A DNA stretch of 64,000 nucleotides from Mesorhizobium_B sp963522145 (GCA_963522145.1 CAUQXI010000001.1:124001-188000), one strand, 5' to 3'. Positions 28,193 through 38,768 are shown, numbered from the stretch's first letter. Notes: generated from the sequence alone by a model not told the origin. A program made the numbers and translations.

Positions 28193-28405
28193 ATGGATGC
28201 CGCAGCCGAGAACCCTCCGGACGCCGGCGCAACCTCCGGCGCTCCGACGTCCGCCGCTGAGCGTGCTCTTTCGGAAGCAGCCGAGCGGCGCAAGCTCTAC
28301 GAGGCGCAGGAGGATGCGCGTCCGCGCGAGTTGGGCGGTCGCGGCGGCAAGGAGCCGGGTCGGTATGGCGACTGGGAGGTGAAGGGGCTGGCGGTCGATT
28401 TCTGA
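28193..28405 (+). CDS. DUF1674 protein, SDHAF4-like
   Basis: A 70-residue protein whose last 25 residues carry the DUF1674/SDHAF4 signature (GGRGGKEPGRYGDWEVKG, then a terminal DF). In mitochondria SDHAF4 binds the flavinylated succinate dehydrogenase subunit before complex II assembly; the bacterial proteins are assumed to do the same. The N-terminal half is Ala/Pro-rich and probably disordered. ATG 28193 follows a CGGAG at good spacing. Its transcript faces the minus-strand hairpin at 28443-28477. Confidence 0.88.
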   Translation: MDAAAENPPDAGATSGAPTSAAERALSEAAERRKLYEAQEDARPRELGGRGGKEPGRYGDWEVKGLAVDF

Positions 28406-28432
28406 TCGACGCGCCCGACAGCGCGGTGCTCC

Positions 28433-28477
28433 CGAAAAGGAAAAGGCCGCTCTCAGGGTGGTCCCAAGAACGGCCTT
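28433..28477 (-). terminator. Strong intrinsic terminator of the short minus-strand unit
   Basis: AAGGCCG (28443-28449) pairs with CGGCCTT (28471-28477). The stem continues inward with G-U and Watson-Crick pairs to GGG/CCC around a 4-nt apical loop. On the minus strand the stem is followed by TTTTCCTTTT. The apical region reads GGACCACC in the RNA, complementary to the ribosome binding region of the 22-codon frame upstream. Confidence 0.75.
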
Positions 28478-28493
28478 CCGTGTGTCGTCCGTG

Positions 28494-28537
28494 GCGCGGC
28501 CCCTGGCCGTAGCCCTTTACAGGCTTACCGGCCGCGC
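28494..28537 (-). ncRNA. Structured segment downstream of the 22-codon frame
   Basis: GCGCGGCC (28494-28501) and GGCCGCGC (28530-28537) form a perfect 8-bp outer stem. The 28 nt inside can form a further interrupted stem on the minus-strand RNA (GGCCG/CGGCC, AGCC/GGCT). It lies between the small frame's stop and the terminator, so the unit looks like a structured RNA with a reading frame in its 5' half. I do not recognise an Rfam family. Confidence 0.45.
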
Positions 28538-28548
28538 ATCATGCCTGC

Positions 28549-28617
28549 TCAGCGAAGGGGCTGCCCTTCACCGAGGCAATCCGCCGAAGCCACGATACGG
28601 AACAATTCACTCGACAT
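28549..28617 (-). CDS. Candidate 22-residue small protein or leader peptide
   Basis: ATG 28617 is preceded by the near-perfect ribosome binding site AAGGAGGT six bases upstream, the strongest in the window. The frame runs 22 codons, beginning MSSELFRIVASADCLGEG, to TGA 28549. A candidate promoter lies just upstream and a strong terminator about 70 bp downstream, making a self-contained unit of roughly 210 nt. No gene follows that it could lead into on this strand before the htpX promoter region, so it is more likely a stand-alone small protein or dual-function RNA than a classical attenuator. I do not recognise the family. Confidence 0.55.
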   Translation of the reverse strand: MSSELFRIVASADCLGEGQPLR

Positions 28618-28652
28618 TGGACCACCTCCTTTCGCTTGTTGCTGATCCAGGC

Positions 28653-28681
28653 AATGTGGCGACGGATCGCGCCGTGCGCAA
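28653..28681 (-). promoter_or_regulatory. Candidate promoter of the 22-codon unit
   Basis: On the minus strand TTGCGC (28681-28676), a 17-bp spacer and CACATT (28658-28653) lie 36 bp before the small frame's ATG. Transcription would begin near 28646 and give a leader of about 30 nt ending in the strong ribosome binding site. Confidence 0.45.
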
Positions 28682-28723
28682 GAGGCCTGCCGGCTTTTGG
28701 CCCCGACGTTGCGGCAGTCCATC

Positions 28724-30664
28724 TCAGGCCGCCACCTTCTCGCTCTTCTCGTGCGCGGCAGCCACGCAGGCTTCCACCGCTTCGCGCAGCGAGGTCGTGT
28801 AGTAATCCGCCCCGATCTGCCCCTGAATCTGCTTGTCCTTGAGAACGCTGTCCTCGGCCGGCCAGAGCCCCACGAGTATGGGCACGCCCGGCAGCTTTCC
28901 GCGCAGCCGCCGGATCAGGTAGCGCAGATGCGAGGGGCTGCCGCCAATATCCAGATAGGAGATGCACACCATCGCGATGCCCGACAGGTCGAGCGTGCTG
29001 ATGCCCGCGCGCGACGCAGCGTCATAGGCGGCAACCCGGCTACCGAGCCCGTGCTTTCTAAGAAGCTGCGCGAGCATGGTTGACGTCGCTTCATCAAGCG
29101 GCCCCTTTCCGGCAAGGCACAGAACGGGCGCTTCGACGCGCCAGGGGGCGGCAAGCTGGTTCGGCTCGGCGCTGGCCGGCGGTGGCGCAACCGGGATTTC
29201 CCGCTCGTCCATCGGAGAAACCGCCGGCTGATCCTTGCTGGCATCGGAAGCAGGCTCGCGATCCTCGTGGATGTCGAGCTCCGCGATCAGGTTGTTCGCG
29301 GTGTTGCGCACACGCTCGAGCTGCGCCTGATTCAACACGCCGCGCTGCATGTCGTTCGCCGCGAGCTGAAGGCCCTTCAAGGCGATCTCGTCGTAGTAGG
29401 ACGAGAGCGGACGTTCCTTCAGCAGTTGCTCGGCATGGTCCTGCGCCTCGTCGGGATCGCCGGCCAGCATGCGCTGGTAGAAGCTTTCGGGCGGGGTCAG
29501 CGCCGGCCGGTCGCCGAGCAGCACGTCGAGAAATTCGAGGCGCTCCACATGCCGGCCCAGCACCACGAGGCAGAGCGTGAGCGGCATGGACAGGATCAGT
29601 CCGACCGGCCCCCACAGCCAGCCCCAGAAGATCGCCGCCACGATCACGGCGAATGGCGAGAGGCCCGTGCTTTGGCCATAGGCGACCGGCTCGACCACCT
29701 GGTTGAAGATCAGCTCGGTGACGATAAAGAGGCCGATCGTCCACAGCACCATCGACCAGCCGGGATCGACGGCGGCAGCAAGCCCGATCGGCAGCGTGGC
29801 GGCAATGATCGGCCCGACATAGGGAACAAAGCGGAGCGCGCTGGCGAGAATGACCCACAGGATCGGGTTCGGCACGCCGATCAGGAACAGCCCCGTCCCG
29901 ATCGTGATGCCGAAGCCCACATTGATCGCGAGCAGCACGAGAAAATAGCGCGCGAGCCGGCTTGCAGCATCGTCCATGGCGACCGTGGTGCGATGAAGGT
30001 CGCTCGAGCCGAACAGGCGGATCATGCGGTCCCGCAGGTCTTCCTTCTGAAGAAGGGTGAAGATGGCCACCACGAAGACGATGCCAGCGGTCGCGATCGG
30101 CGAAAGCACCGGCGAGACATAGGTGGACAGTAGCTGCATCGGTGACAGCGAGTCAGGCGCGGGCGCTGCCGGCGGCCCTGCGCCCGGCGCGCCGGGCGTT
30201 GGGGCGCCGGGCGTCGCGGTACCAAACAGCTCGTCGCCCAGTCCGAGGCGGTTCGCAAACGCGGAAAAATGCTCGATGGCGTAGGAGCGCACGGCGTCCA
30301 CCTTGCCCTGCACCGTGCCGATATATTCGGGCAGGCGCACGCCCAACTGGGCGAGCTGGGTACCGATCACAAGACCGATGGTGAGCACAACGGCGACAGC
30401 CAGAAAAACCGCAGCCAGGATGGATGCGATGCGACCAATGCCGGTCTTGCGAAGGAGGCTGACAAGCGGCGTCAAGATAAAGGAAAGCAGCAAAGCGACC
30501 GTGATCGGCATGAGCACGTCGCGCCCGAAGTAAAGGGCGGCGACGATCACGACGCCGACCTGCAGCGCCAGCACCGAGTTCACGCCCGAACCGGCGGCCG
30601 CAGGAACATCCACGGGCACGCCGACACGCACGGCATCCGTCGTTCCGTCGTTCCGCGTGACCAT
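28724..30664 (-). CDS. AI-2E family permease with extra C-terminal domain
   Basis: A 646-residue protein. Residues 1-375 are an AI-2E (TqsA/PerM) permease with about eight helices, including SALRFVPYVGPIIAATLPIGL and GLSPFAVIVAAIFWGWLWGPVGLILSMP. A Pro/Ala-rich insert lies at about 148-172. A helical linker is followed by a predicted alpha/beta domain at about 525-640 (VLCLAGKGPLDEATSTMLAQ, LDLSGIAMVCISYLDIGG, GVPILVGLWPAEDS), which resembles the B12-binding/Rossmann-like fold without the cobalamin histidine motif. Standard permeases of this family end near residue 350-380. The transported substrate is unknown; few members truly move AI-2. Confidence 0.85.
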   Translation of the reverse strand: MVTRNDGTTDAVRVGVPVDVPAAAGSGVNSVLALQVGVVIVAALYFGRDVLMPITVALLLSFILTPLVSLLRKTGIGRIASILAAVFLAVAVVLTIGLVIGTQLAQLGVRLPEYIGTVQGKVDAVRSYAIEHFSAFANRLGLGDELFGTATPGAPTPGAPGAGPPAAPAPDSLSPMQLLSTYVSPVLSPIATAGIVFVVAIFTLLQKEDLRDRMIRLFGSSDLHRTTVAMDDAASRLARYFLVLLAINVGFGITIGTGLFLIGVPNPILWVILASALRFVPYVGPIIAATLPIGLAAAVDPGWSMVLWTIGLFIVTELIFNQVVEPVAYGQSTGLSPFAVIVAAIFWGWLWGPVGLILSMPLTLCLVVLGRHVERLEFLDVLLGDRPALTPPESFYQRMLAGDPDEAQDHAEQLLKERPLSSYYDEIALKGLQLAANDMQRGVLNQAQLERVRNTANNLIAELDIHEDREPASDASKDQPAVSPMDEREIPVAPPPASAEPNQLAAPWRVEAPVLCLAGKGPLDEATSTMLAQLLRKHGLGSRVAAYDAASRAGISTLDLSGIAMVCISYLDIGGSPSHLRYLIRRLRGKLPGVPILVGLWPAEDSVLKDKQIQGQIGADYYTTSLREAVEACVAAAHEKSEKVAA

Positions 30665-30784
30665 GAGGCGATCCTTTGAGCGCGTGTTTCCAGGCAGGGC
30701 TGCCGGGCGCGGAAAGAACCGGCCTGTGCTTCTTTGGTTGCCAGTCTTGGTTGCCAGTTGTCCGGCGGCGTGGTGAAGGAGAGG

Positions 30785-31108
30785 ATGGCTCCTGTGATTT
30801 ATGTCGCCGCAGCACTGGCCGAGATCGCCGGCTGCTTCGCCTTCTGGGCCTGGGCCAGGTCGGGCGCATCGGCCTGGTGGCTCCTGCCGGGCATGATCTC
30901 GCTGGCGCTGTTCGCCGGTTTGCTGACGCTGGCGCCGAGCGATGCGGCAGGGCGCGCCTACGCGGCTTATGGCGGCGTTTATGTCGCCGCTTGCCTGTTG
31001 TGGCTCTGGTTGGGGGAAGGCGTGCGGCCGGATCGCTGGGACCTCGCCGGCGTCACGATCTGCCTGATCGGCGCCGGCGTGATCCTGTTCGCGCGGCGCG
31101 CCACCTGA
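30785..31108 (+). CDS. YnfA family small membrane protein
   Basis: A 107-residue inner-membrane protein with four helices, matching YnfA/UPF0060: IYVAAALAEIAGCFAFWAWAR at the start and AYGGVYVAACLLWLWLGEGVRPDRWDL near the end. Related proteins have been linked to SMR-type small multidrug efflux. ATG 30785 follows AAGGAG and fits the family length. Its stop lies inside a small hairpin shared with the acs stop. Confidence 0.9.
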   Translation: MAPVIYVAAALAEIAGCFAFWAWARSGASAWWLLPGMISLALFAGLLTLAPSDAAGRAYAAYGGVYVAACLLWLWLGEGVRPDRWDLAGVTICLIGAGVILFARRAT

Positions 31109-31116
31109 GGGGGAAC

Positions 31117-31120
<4 letters not shown>
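31105..31120. terminator. Hairpin containing the ynfA and acs stops
   Basis: CTGAG (31105-31109) and CTCAG (31116-31120) form a 5-bp stem with a 6-nt loop. The ynfA TGA and the acs stop codon each lie in one arm. It is short and lacks a T-tract. Confidence 0.35.
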
Positions 31121-33075
<1,955 letters not shown>

Positions 33076-33313
33076 GCTTTTCCTCCCTGCCGAGCCTTTT
33101 CGCGCCCGGCACAGCCTGCCGGACGACGCTCCTCCCGTCGCCATTATCAGCATTCGGAGGGGAGAAACAACGCCGTCCTGACGGTAGGCGGGCGCCTGGG
33201 GAAAGATCGGCGGGCACAGCCGAAAACCGCATGCTGCCCCAGCATTAAGACAGCGTTAACCATGACGCGCGAGCATCTCCCTACGGGACACGTTTCTTCC
33301 GAAAGGACGCGCG

Positions 33314-33616
33314 ATGAACCAGCCGGTGAACAGCACTGGGGCCCCACGGAACGGTCGTGAGATCGATCTGATGATGAAGGGCTACGGCCTTCTCACTGCC
33401 GAGTTCTTTTACCACCTGCCCGACCATCCGCATCTGCTGCAGACTTATCTCTGGCAGGACTACGATCTCGCCCCCGAATTCCCGAAGCTCGCCGGCTTCA
33501 TCTCCTTCTGGAAGGAAAAGCTCGACGGGCCGCTTCACTCCGTGCGCTACACGCATCAGAAATTGATCGCCCCGAACGAGTGGCGCAACGTCCGGGGCGA
33601 GTTCGTGCTGCATTGA
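33314..33616 (+). CDS. usg: Usg family protein
   Basis: A 100-residue protein of the Usg family, first named from an open frame beside trpF in Caulobacter and largely limited to Alphaproteobacteria. Conserved blocks are LLTAEFFYHLPDHPHLLQTY, WQDYDLAPEFPKL and FWKEKLDGPLHSVR. No function is established. AAGGA lies 9 bp before ATG 33314. There is no trp gene next to it in this window. Confidence 0.9.
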   Translation: MNQPVNSTGAPRNGREIDLMMKGYGLLTAEFFYHLPDHPHLLQTYLWQDYDLAPEFPKLAGFISFWKEKLDGPLHSVRYTHQKLIAPNEWRNVRGEFVLH

Positions 33617-33631
33617 TGAGGGGCTGCCTCA
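33617..33631. terminator. Small hairpin between usg and the aldo/keto reductase
   Basis: TGAGG (33617-33621) and CCTCA (33627-33631) pair perfectly around GGCTG. The reductase stop codon lies in the right arm. It marks a convergent junction with only 12 bp between the genes. Confidence 0.35.
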
Positions 33632-34678
33632 CTCCGCCGACTTGAACGGCGCGGGTGTCCTGCCCGCCGTCTGCCGCTCCACCATCCAGCCGGGATATTC
33701 GGGCGGCAGCGCGCTCACCTCGTCCAGCCGCTTCATGTCTTCCGCGTCGAGAGCGACTTCGGCGGCGGCGAGATTCTGTTCCAATTGCTCGATGCGCTTG
33801 GCGCCAATGATGACGCTCATGACGAAGGGCTTTGCCAGAACATAGGCAAGCGCAACGGAGGCCACGCTCGCGCCGTGCTTCTCCGCGATCTCGCGCATCG
33901 CCGCAACGGCCGGCCATGCGCGGTCCTCGTTCACGGGAGGGAAATTGAACTCCGCGCGGCGCCCTTCGCCGTTGCCGGGAGCACCGGGGCCGTATTTGCC
34001 CGAAAGAAGCCCGCCCGCCATCGGTGACCAGACCATCAGGCCGAGCTTCTCCTCCTCGATCAGCGGCACGATCTCGCGTTCGAGATCACGGCCCGCGATG
34101 GAGTAATAGGATTGAGTGGTCTCGAAGCGGGCGAGACCTCGCGCTTCCGAGATGCCAAGCGCCTTGGCGATGCGCCAGGCCTGCCAGTTGGACACGCCGA
34201 CATAGCGGACGAGGCCCTGACGAACGAGATCGTCCATCGCGCGCAGGGTTTCCTCGATCGGCGTGACCGTGTCCGTCCCGTGGATCTGGTAGAGATCAAT
34301 ATGATCGAGCCCCATGCGATCGAGGCTGGCTTCCACGCTGTCCATGATGTGGCCGCGCGAAGCACCCCGATCGTTGGGCTTCGATCCCATCTGGCCGAAG
34401 ACCTTGGTCGCGATCACCACATCCTGGCGGCGGATGCCGAGATTCACGAGCGATTGGCCCAGGATGCGCTCGGACTGGCCGAAGGAATAAACATCGGCCG
34501 TGTCGAAGAAGTTCACGCCCGCCGCGATCGAGCGCTCCATGATGCGGTCGGCGGCCTCCTGGTCGACGCCCGCGATCTTGCCCCACTGGGCGTTTTCGTT
34601 CTCAGCGCCGAAGGTCATGGTGCCGAGGCAGATTTCGGAAACGAACAGGCCGGTGCGGCCGAGCTGGTTGTATTTCAT
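33629..34678 (-). CDS. Aldo/keto reductase
   Basis: A 349-residue NADPH-dependent oxidoreductase with the TIM-barrel AKR fold. The catalytic tetrad residues can be placed at FFDTADVYSFG (Asp, Tyr), VVIATKVFGQMG (Lys) and YQIHGTDTVTPIEE (His). The cofactor-binding segment AYVLAKPFVMSVIIGAKRIEQLEQN is near the C-terminus. It resembles the YajO/Tas-like AKR group with unknown carbonyl substrate. The true start is ATG 34678, whose MKYNQLGRTGLFVSEICLGTM is the classic opening; upstream codons have no match. Confidence 0.92.
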   Translation of the reverse strand: MKYNQLGRTGLFVSEICLGTMTFGAENENAQWGKIAGVDQEAADRIMERSIAAGVNFFDTADVYSFGQSERILGQSLVNLGIRRQDVVIATKVFGQMGSKPNDRGASRGHIMDSVEASLDRMGLDHIDLYQIHGTDTVTPIEETLRAMDDLVRQGLVRYVGVSNWQAWRIAKALGISEARGLARFETTQSYYSIAGRDLEREIVPLIEEEKLGLMVWSPMAGGLLSGKYGPGAPGNGEGRRAEFNFPPVNEDRAWPAVAAMREIAEKHGASVASVALAYVLAKPFVMSVIIGAKRIEQLEQNLAAAEVALDAEDMKRLDEVSALPPEYPGWMVERQTAGRTPAPFKSAE

Positions 34679-34748
34679 GGGTCCGGTGCCTTCTGGAGGA
34701 AGGCTCCTTATCTGGTGCGCCGCGCCCCCTCGTCCAAGCGCCCACGCA

Positions 34749-35411
34749 TCAGCGCGTGCCGAAGATCGCGGAGCCCACGCGCACGCTCGTCGCTCCGAAG
34801 CGCACGGCCTGCTCGAAATCGCCCGACATTCCCATGGAAAGCTTCGACACGCCCGCTTCCTTCGCGATCTTCGCCAGGAGCGCGAAATGCGGCCCGGCAT
34901 TCTCGTCGGCCGGCGGGATGCACATCAACCCTTCGACGGCGAGCCCGTGAACGCTCCGGCAGCGCTCGACAAACTCCGCCGCTTCGCGCGGATCAACGCC
35001 CGCCTTCTGTTCTTCGAGCCCCGTATTGACCTGAACATAAAGACGAGGAGCCTTGTTCTGCTTCCTTATTTCGCGGGCGAGTTCAGCGGCGATCTTTTCC
35101 CGATCCACTGTTTCGATGACGTCGAACAGCGCCACCGCCTGCGCGGCCTTGTTGGATTGCAGCGGCCCGATCAGGTGCAGCTCAATGTCTGGGAACGCTT
35201 GGCGTAGCGCAGGCCACTTGCTTTCCGCTTCCTGCACGCGGTTCTCGCCGAAGACACGCTGACCCGCGTGGAGCACGGGGTGGATGGCCTCGGCGTCAAA
35301 GGTCTTCGACACCGCCACAAGTTCGACCGCTTCTGGAGCGCGCTTTGCCTCACGAGCAGCAACGGCGATGCGCGCGATGATCGTCTGGAGGTTCGCGACA
35401 ACATCGGTCAT
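34749..35411 (-). CDS. yggS: YggS family PLP homeostasis protein
   Basis: A 220-residue single-domain protein with the alanine-racemase-like barrel that binds pyridoxal 5'-phosphate and balances vitamin B6 and amino-acid pools. The PLP lysine is in ELVAVSKTFDAEAI. GENRVQEAESKW, LHLIGPLQSNKA and LSMGMSGDFEQAVRFGATSVRVGSAIFG are the family blocks. ATG 35411 was chosen over longer in-frame starts because it matches the family N-terminus. It is divergent from leuS. Confidence 0.94.
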   Translation of the reverse strand: MTDVVANLQTIIARIAVAAREAKRAPEAVELVAVSKTFDAEAIHPVLHAGQRVFGENRVQEAESKWPALRQAFPDIELHLIGPLQSNKAAQAVALFDVIETVDREKIAAELAREIRKQNKAPRLYVQVNTGLEEQKAGVDPREAAEFVERCRSVHGLAVEGLMCIPPADENAGPHFALLAKIAKEAGVSKLSMGMSGDFEQAVRFGATSVRVGSAIFGTR

Positions 35412-35575
35412 GGGGCAGTGTGTCTCCACCGGCTTCATGCCGGGCGAGGGGCCGGCTTTGGTTGACGGGTCTGGAAAAGCATGGTGAAGGTCCGCCCGCT
35501 CGTCCGGCTTCTGGAGCGAAACGCCGGCGGAGGCAACCGAACGCCGCTCATTCATCGTCCTCATCCGATCGCATC

Positions 35576-38188
35576 ATGGCCACCGAACGATACAATCCGC
35601 GCGCCGCCGAGCCACGCTGGCAGAAGGCCTGGGACGAGGCCGAGCTGTTCACGACGCGAAACGACGATCCGCGCCCGAAATATTACGTGCTCGAGATGTT
35701 CCCCTACCCGTCGGGGCGCATCCATATGGGCCATGTGCGCAATTATGCGATGGGCGACGTGGTGGCCCGCTACATGCGCGCCAGAAACTTCAACGTGCTT
35801 CATCCGATGGGCTGGGACGCCTTCGGCCTGCCGGCTGAGAATGCCGCGCGCGATAACAAGGTGAACCCGCGCGACTGGACCTACAAGAACATCGCAACGA
35901 TGAAGGTCCAGCTCAAGACCATGGGCCTGTCGCTGGACTGGAGCCGCGAGGTCGCGACCTGCGACCCGTCCTATTACAAGCACCAGCAGAAGATGTTTCT
36001 GGACTTCTGGCGCGCCGGCCTCGTCGAGCGGCGCTCGGCCAAGGTCAACTGGGATCCGGTGGACGGAACCGTGCTCGCCAACGAGCAGGTGATCGACGGG
36101 CGCGGCTGGCGCTCGGGCGCCCCTGTCGAGCAGCGCGACCTCACCCAGTGGTTCCTCAAGATCACGTCGATGGCGCAGGATCTGCGCGACGGTCTCGATC
36201 GCCTTCCGCGCTGGCCCGAAAAGGTCAAGCTGATGCAGGAGAACTGGATCGGCCGCTCCGAAGGGCTGCGCTTCGCCTTCGGCCTCAAGGGCGCGCCGGA
36301 CGGCTTCGACACGCTGCCCGTCTATACCACGCGTCCAGACACGATGTACGGGCCGACGTTTGCGGCGATCGCCGCCGATCACCCGCTGGCCCGCGCGCTT
36401 GCCGCCGAGAACCCGGAGATCGCGGCTTTCGTCGAGGAATGCCGCCGTCTCGGCACTTCTCAGGAGGCGATCGACAAGGCCGAGAAGCTCGGCTTCGACA
36501 CCGGCATCAAGGCGCTGCATCCGGCCGATCCGACCTGGGAGCTGCCGCTCTTCATCGCGAATTTCGTGCTGATGGATTACGGCACCGGCGCGGTCATCGG
36601 CTGCCCGGCCCATGACCAGCGCGACCTCGACTTCGCCCGCAAATACGATCTCGACGTGATCGACGTCTTCGTGCCGCTGGAATCAGACGAGCGCGTGACG
36701 ACCGAAGCCTTCGTGCCCCCAAAAACGGAAACGGTTCGCTATGTCTGCTGGGCCGGCGAGCCGACGGTGCAGACCTGCCAGGAAGCGATGGCCCGGTCGC
36801 TCGCCATGTTCGAGCAGGCCGGCTGGGGACAGCGCGAGGTGCAGTTCCGCTTGCGCGACTGGCTGATCTCGCGCCAGCGCTATTGGGGCTGTCCGATCCC
36901 GGCGATCCACTGCGACGCCTGCGGCACCGTGCCCGTGCCCGACGATCAGCTTCCCGTCGAGTTGCCCTCCGACGTGTCGTTCGACAAGCCGGGCAATCCG
37001 CTCGACCATCATCCGACGTGGAAGCACGTTTCCTGCCCGCAATGCGGAAAGCAAGCGCGGCGCGACACGGACACGATGGACACCTTTGTGGATTCGTCCT
37101 GGTATTTCGTTCGCTTCACGGACCCGTTCAACGCGGACGCGCCGACCACGCCGGGCGCAGCGGATGGGCCGCAAGGCTGGCTGCCGGTCAACCAATATAT
37201 CGGCGGCGTCGAGCACGCGATTTTGCACCTGCTTTATTCCCGCTTCTTCGCACGCGCGATGACGGCGACCGGGCACCTGTCCGAAACGAGCGAGCCCTTC
37301 GAGGGCCTCTTCACGCAAGGCATGGTGGTGCACGAGACCTACCGCCTGCCCGAAGGCTGGATCACCCCGGCCGAGGTGAAGATTTCCGACGCGGACGGCG
37401 TGCGAAGGGCGGTGCTGCTCAAGGACGGTGCGCAGGTCGAGATCGGCTCGATCGAGAAGATGTCGAAGTCCAAGAAGAATGTCGTGGACCCCGACGACAT
37501 AATCGCCTCCTTCGGCGCGGACACCGCGCGCTGGTTCATGCTGTCCGATTCTCCACCCGACCGCGACGTGATCTGGACGGAGGCCGGCGTGGAAGGCGCG
37601 CACCGGTTCGTGCAGCGCGTCTGGCGGCTGGTGGCGGAGGCTTCGCCGGCTTTGCAGGATGTTTCACCGCTCTCAGCGCGCGAGGGCGAGGCGGCACCGA
37701 TTTCGCGCGCTGCTCACAAGACGCTCAAGGCGGTCGGCGAGGACATCGAGAAGCTCGCCTTCAACAAGGCGGTGGCGCGGCTCTACGAGCTGGTCAATAT
37801 TCTGGCTGCGCCTCTCGCGCAGGCCGGCGATGCATCGGATGAGGTGCGCGGCGCGCTGCGCGAGGCGGCGGAGTTCCTGCTTTCCATGCTCGCACCCATG
37901 ATGCCGCATCTGGCCGAAGAAGGCTGGAAGGCGCTGGGCGGCGAGGGGCTGTTGGCCGCGAAAACATGGCCGGTCTTCGACCCGGCGCTGGTCGTCGAGA
38001 ACGAGATCACGCTGCCCGTGCAGGTCAACGGCAAGAAGCGCGGCGACTTGACGATCGCGCGCGATGCGGATCAAGCTGCGATCGAGCAGGCCGCGCTGGC
38101 GCTGGACGTGATCCAGCGCGCGCTTGACGGCAAGCCGCCGCGGAAGGTGATCGTCGTGCCCCAAAGGATCGTCAATGTGGTGGCTTGA
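35576..38188 (+). CDS. leuS: Leucyl-tRNA synthetase
   Basis: A class I synthetase of 870 residues that charges tRNA-Leu. The HIGH-type motif is in MFPYPSGRIHMGHVRNY, the editing domain has the threonine-rich YTTRPDTMYG segment, and KMSKS is at residues 628-632. A zinc-binding CDACGT...CPQCGK insert is present. ATG 35576 is the family start; the frame is open 52 codons upstream without similarity. The next gene, lptE, overlaps its 3' end by 14 bp. Confidence 0.97.
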   Translation: MATERYNPRAAEPRWQKAWDEAELFTTRNDDPRPKYYVLEMFPYPSGRIHMGHVRNYAMGDVVARYMRARNFNVLHPMGWDAFGLPAENAARDNKVNPRDWTYKNIATMKVQLKTMGLSLDWSREVATCDPSYYKHQQKMFLDFWRAGLVERRSAKVNWDPVDGTVLANEQVIDGRGWRSGAPVEQRDLTQWFLKITSMAQDLRDGLDRLPRWPEKVKLMQENWIGRSEGLRFAFGLKGAPDGFDTLPVYTTRPDTMYGPTFAAIAADHPLARALAAENPEIAAFVEECRRLGTSQEAIDKAEKLGFDTGIKALHPADPTWELPLFIANFVLMDYGTGAVIGCPAHDQRDLDFARKYDLDVIDVFVPLESDERVTTEAFVPPKTETVRYVCWAGEPTVQTCQEAMARSLAMFEQAGWGQREVQFRLRDWLISRQRYWGCPIPAIHCDACGTVPVPDDQLPVELPSDVSFDKPGNPLDHHPTWKHVSCPQCGKQARRDTDTMDTFVDSSWYFVRFTDPFNADAPTTPGAADGPQGWLPVNQYIGGVEHAILHLLYSRFFARAMTATGHLSETSEPFEGLFTQGMVVHETYRLPEGWITPAEVKISDADGVRRAVLLKDGAQVEIGSIEKMSKSKKNVVDPDDIIASFGADTARWFMLSDSPPDRDVIWTEAGVEGAHRFVQRVWRLVAEASPALQDVSPLSAREGEAAPISRAAHKTLKAVGEDIEKLAFNKAVARLYELVNILAAPLAQAGDASDEVRGALREAAEFLLSMLAPMMPHLAEEGWKALGGEGLLAAKTWPVFDPALVVENEITLPVQVNGKKRGDLTIARDADQAAIEQAALALDVIQRALDGKPPRKVIVVPQRIVNVVA

Positions 38189-38768
38189 AACCTTTGTGGG
38201 CCTGCGCGCCGGCGTGAGGCCGCTTCTGGCCGCCGGATTGATGGCGACCCTTGCGGCGAGTGCCGGCTGCACGGTCCGCCCGCTCTATGCGAATCCGGAT
38301 TCGGCGCTCGGTTCCAGCCTCGGCGCTTCTTCGGCCGCTGCACTTTCGACCGTCGCGGTCGATCCGGTGACCACGCGCTACGCGCAGGAAGTGCGCAACC
38401 ACCTGATCTTCCTTTTTGGCGGCGGCAAGGGCCAGCCCGCCCAGCCCAGCTACAGGGTCAAGCTCGCGGTGAGCCGGATCAACGAGGCGTCCGCCTCCAT
38501 CCAGGTCGAGACCGACGAAGAGCCGACGGCCGCTGCCATCACGCTGGTCGCCACCTATTCGCTGACGGACACACAGACAGGTGCTGCGGTCGCCACCGGC
38601 ACGCGGCAGATCATGTCGTCCTATGATGTGCCGCGCCAGGAATTCGCCGTGCTGCGCGCCCAGCGGGACGCGGAGAACCGCGCCGCGCGGGAGCTTGCGG
38701 AAGTTCTCCGCCTGGCGATCGCGCAGGATCTGCTCAATATCGCATCGGTGCCGAAGTCGGCGAAATAA
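38175..38768 (+). CDS. lptE: LPS-assembly lipoprotein LptE
   Basis: A 197-residue outer-membrane lipoprotein that plugs the LptD barrel in lipopolysaccharide export. A signal peptide ends in the lipobox LAASAGC (Cys32), followed by the conserved VRPLYA. The alpha/beta LptE core follows with LAVSRINEASASIQVE and an ending rich in AENRAARELAEVLRLAIAQDL. The ATG lies inside leuS in another frame, so translation is coupled. In related genomes holA follows; here the operon ends at a terminator hairpin. Confidence 0.9.
   Translation: MWWLETFVGLRAGVRPLLAAGLMATLAASAGCTVRPLYANPDSALGSSLGASSAAALSTVAVDPVTTRYAQEVRNHLIFLFGGGKGQPAQPSYRVKLAVSRINEASASIQVETDEEPTAAAITLVATYSLTDTQTGAAVATGTRQIMSSYDVPRQEFAVLRAQRDAENRAARELAEVLRLAIAQDLLNIASVPKSAK

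Noticed and set aside
28549..28617. Reading the 22-codon frame as an attenuator leader for a downstream gene
   Set aside because: The terminator is followed on the same strand only by sequence antisense to DUF1674 and then the htpX leader about 350 bp on, and the frame has no run of a single amino-acid codon.
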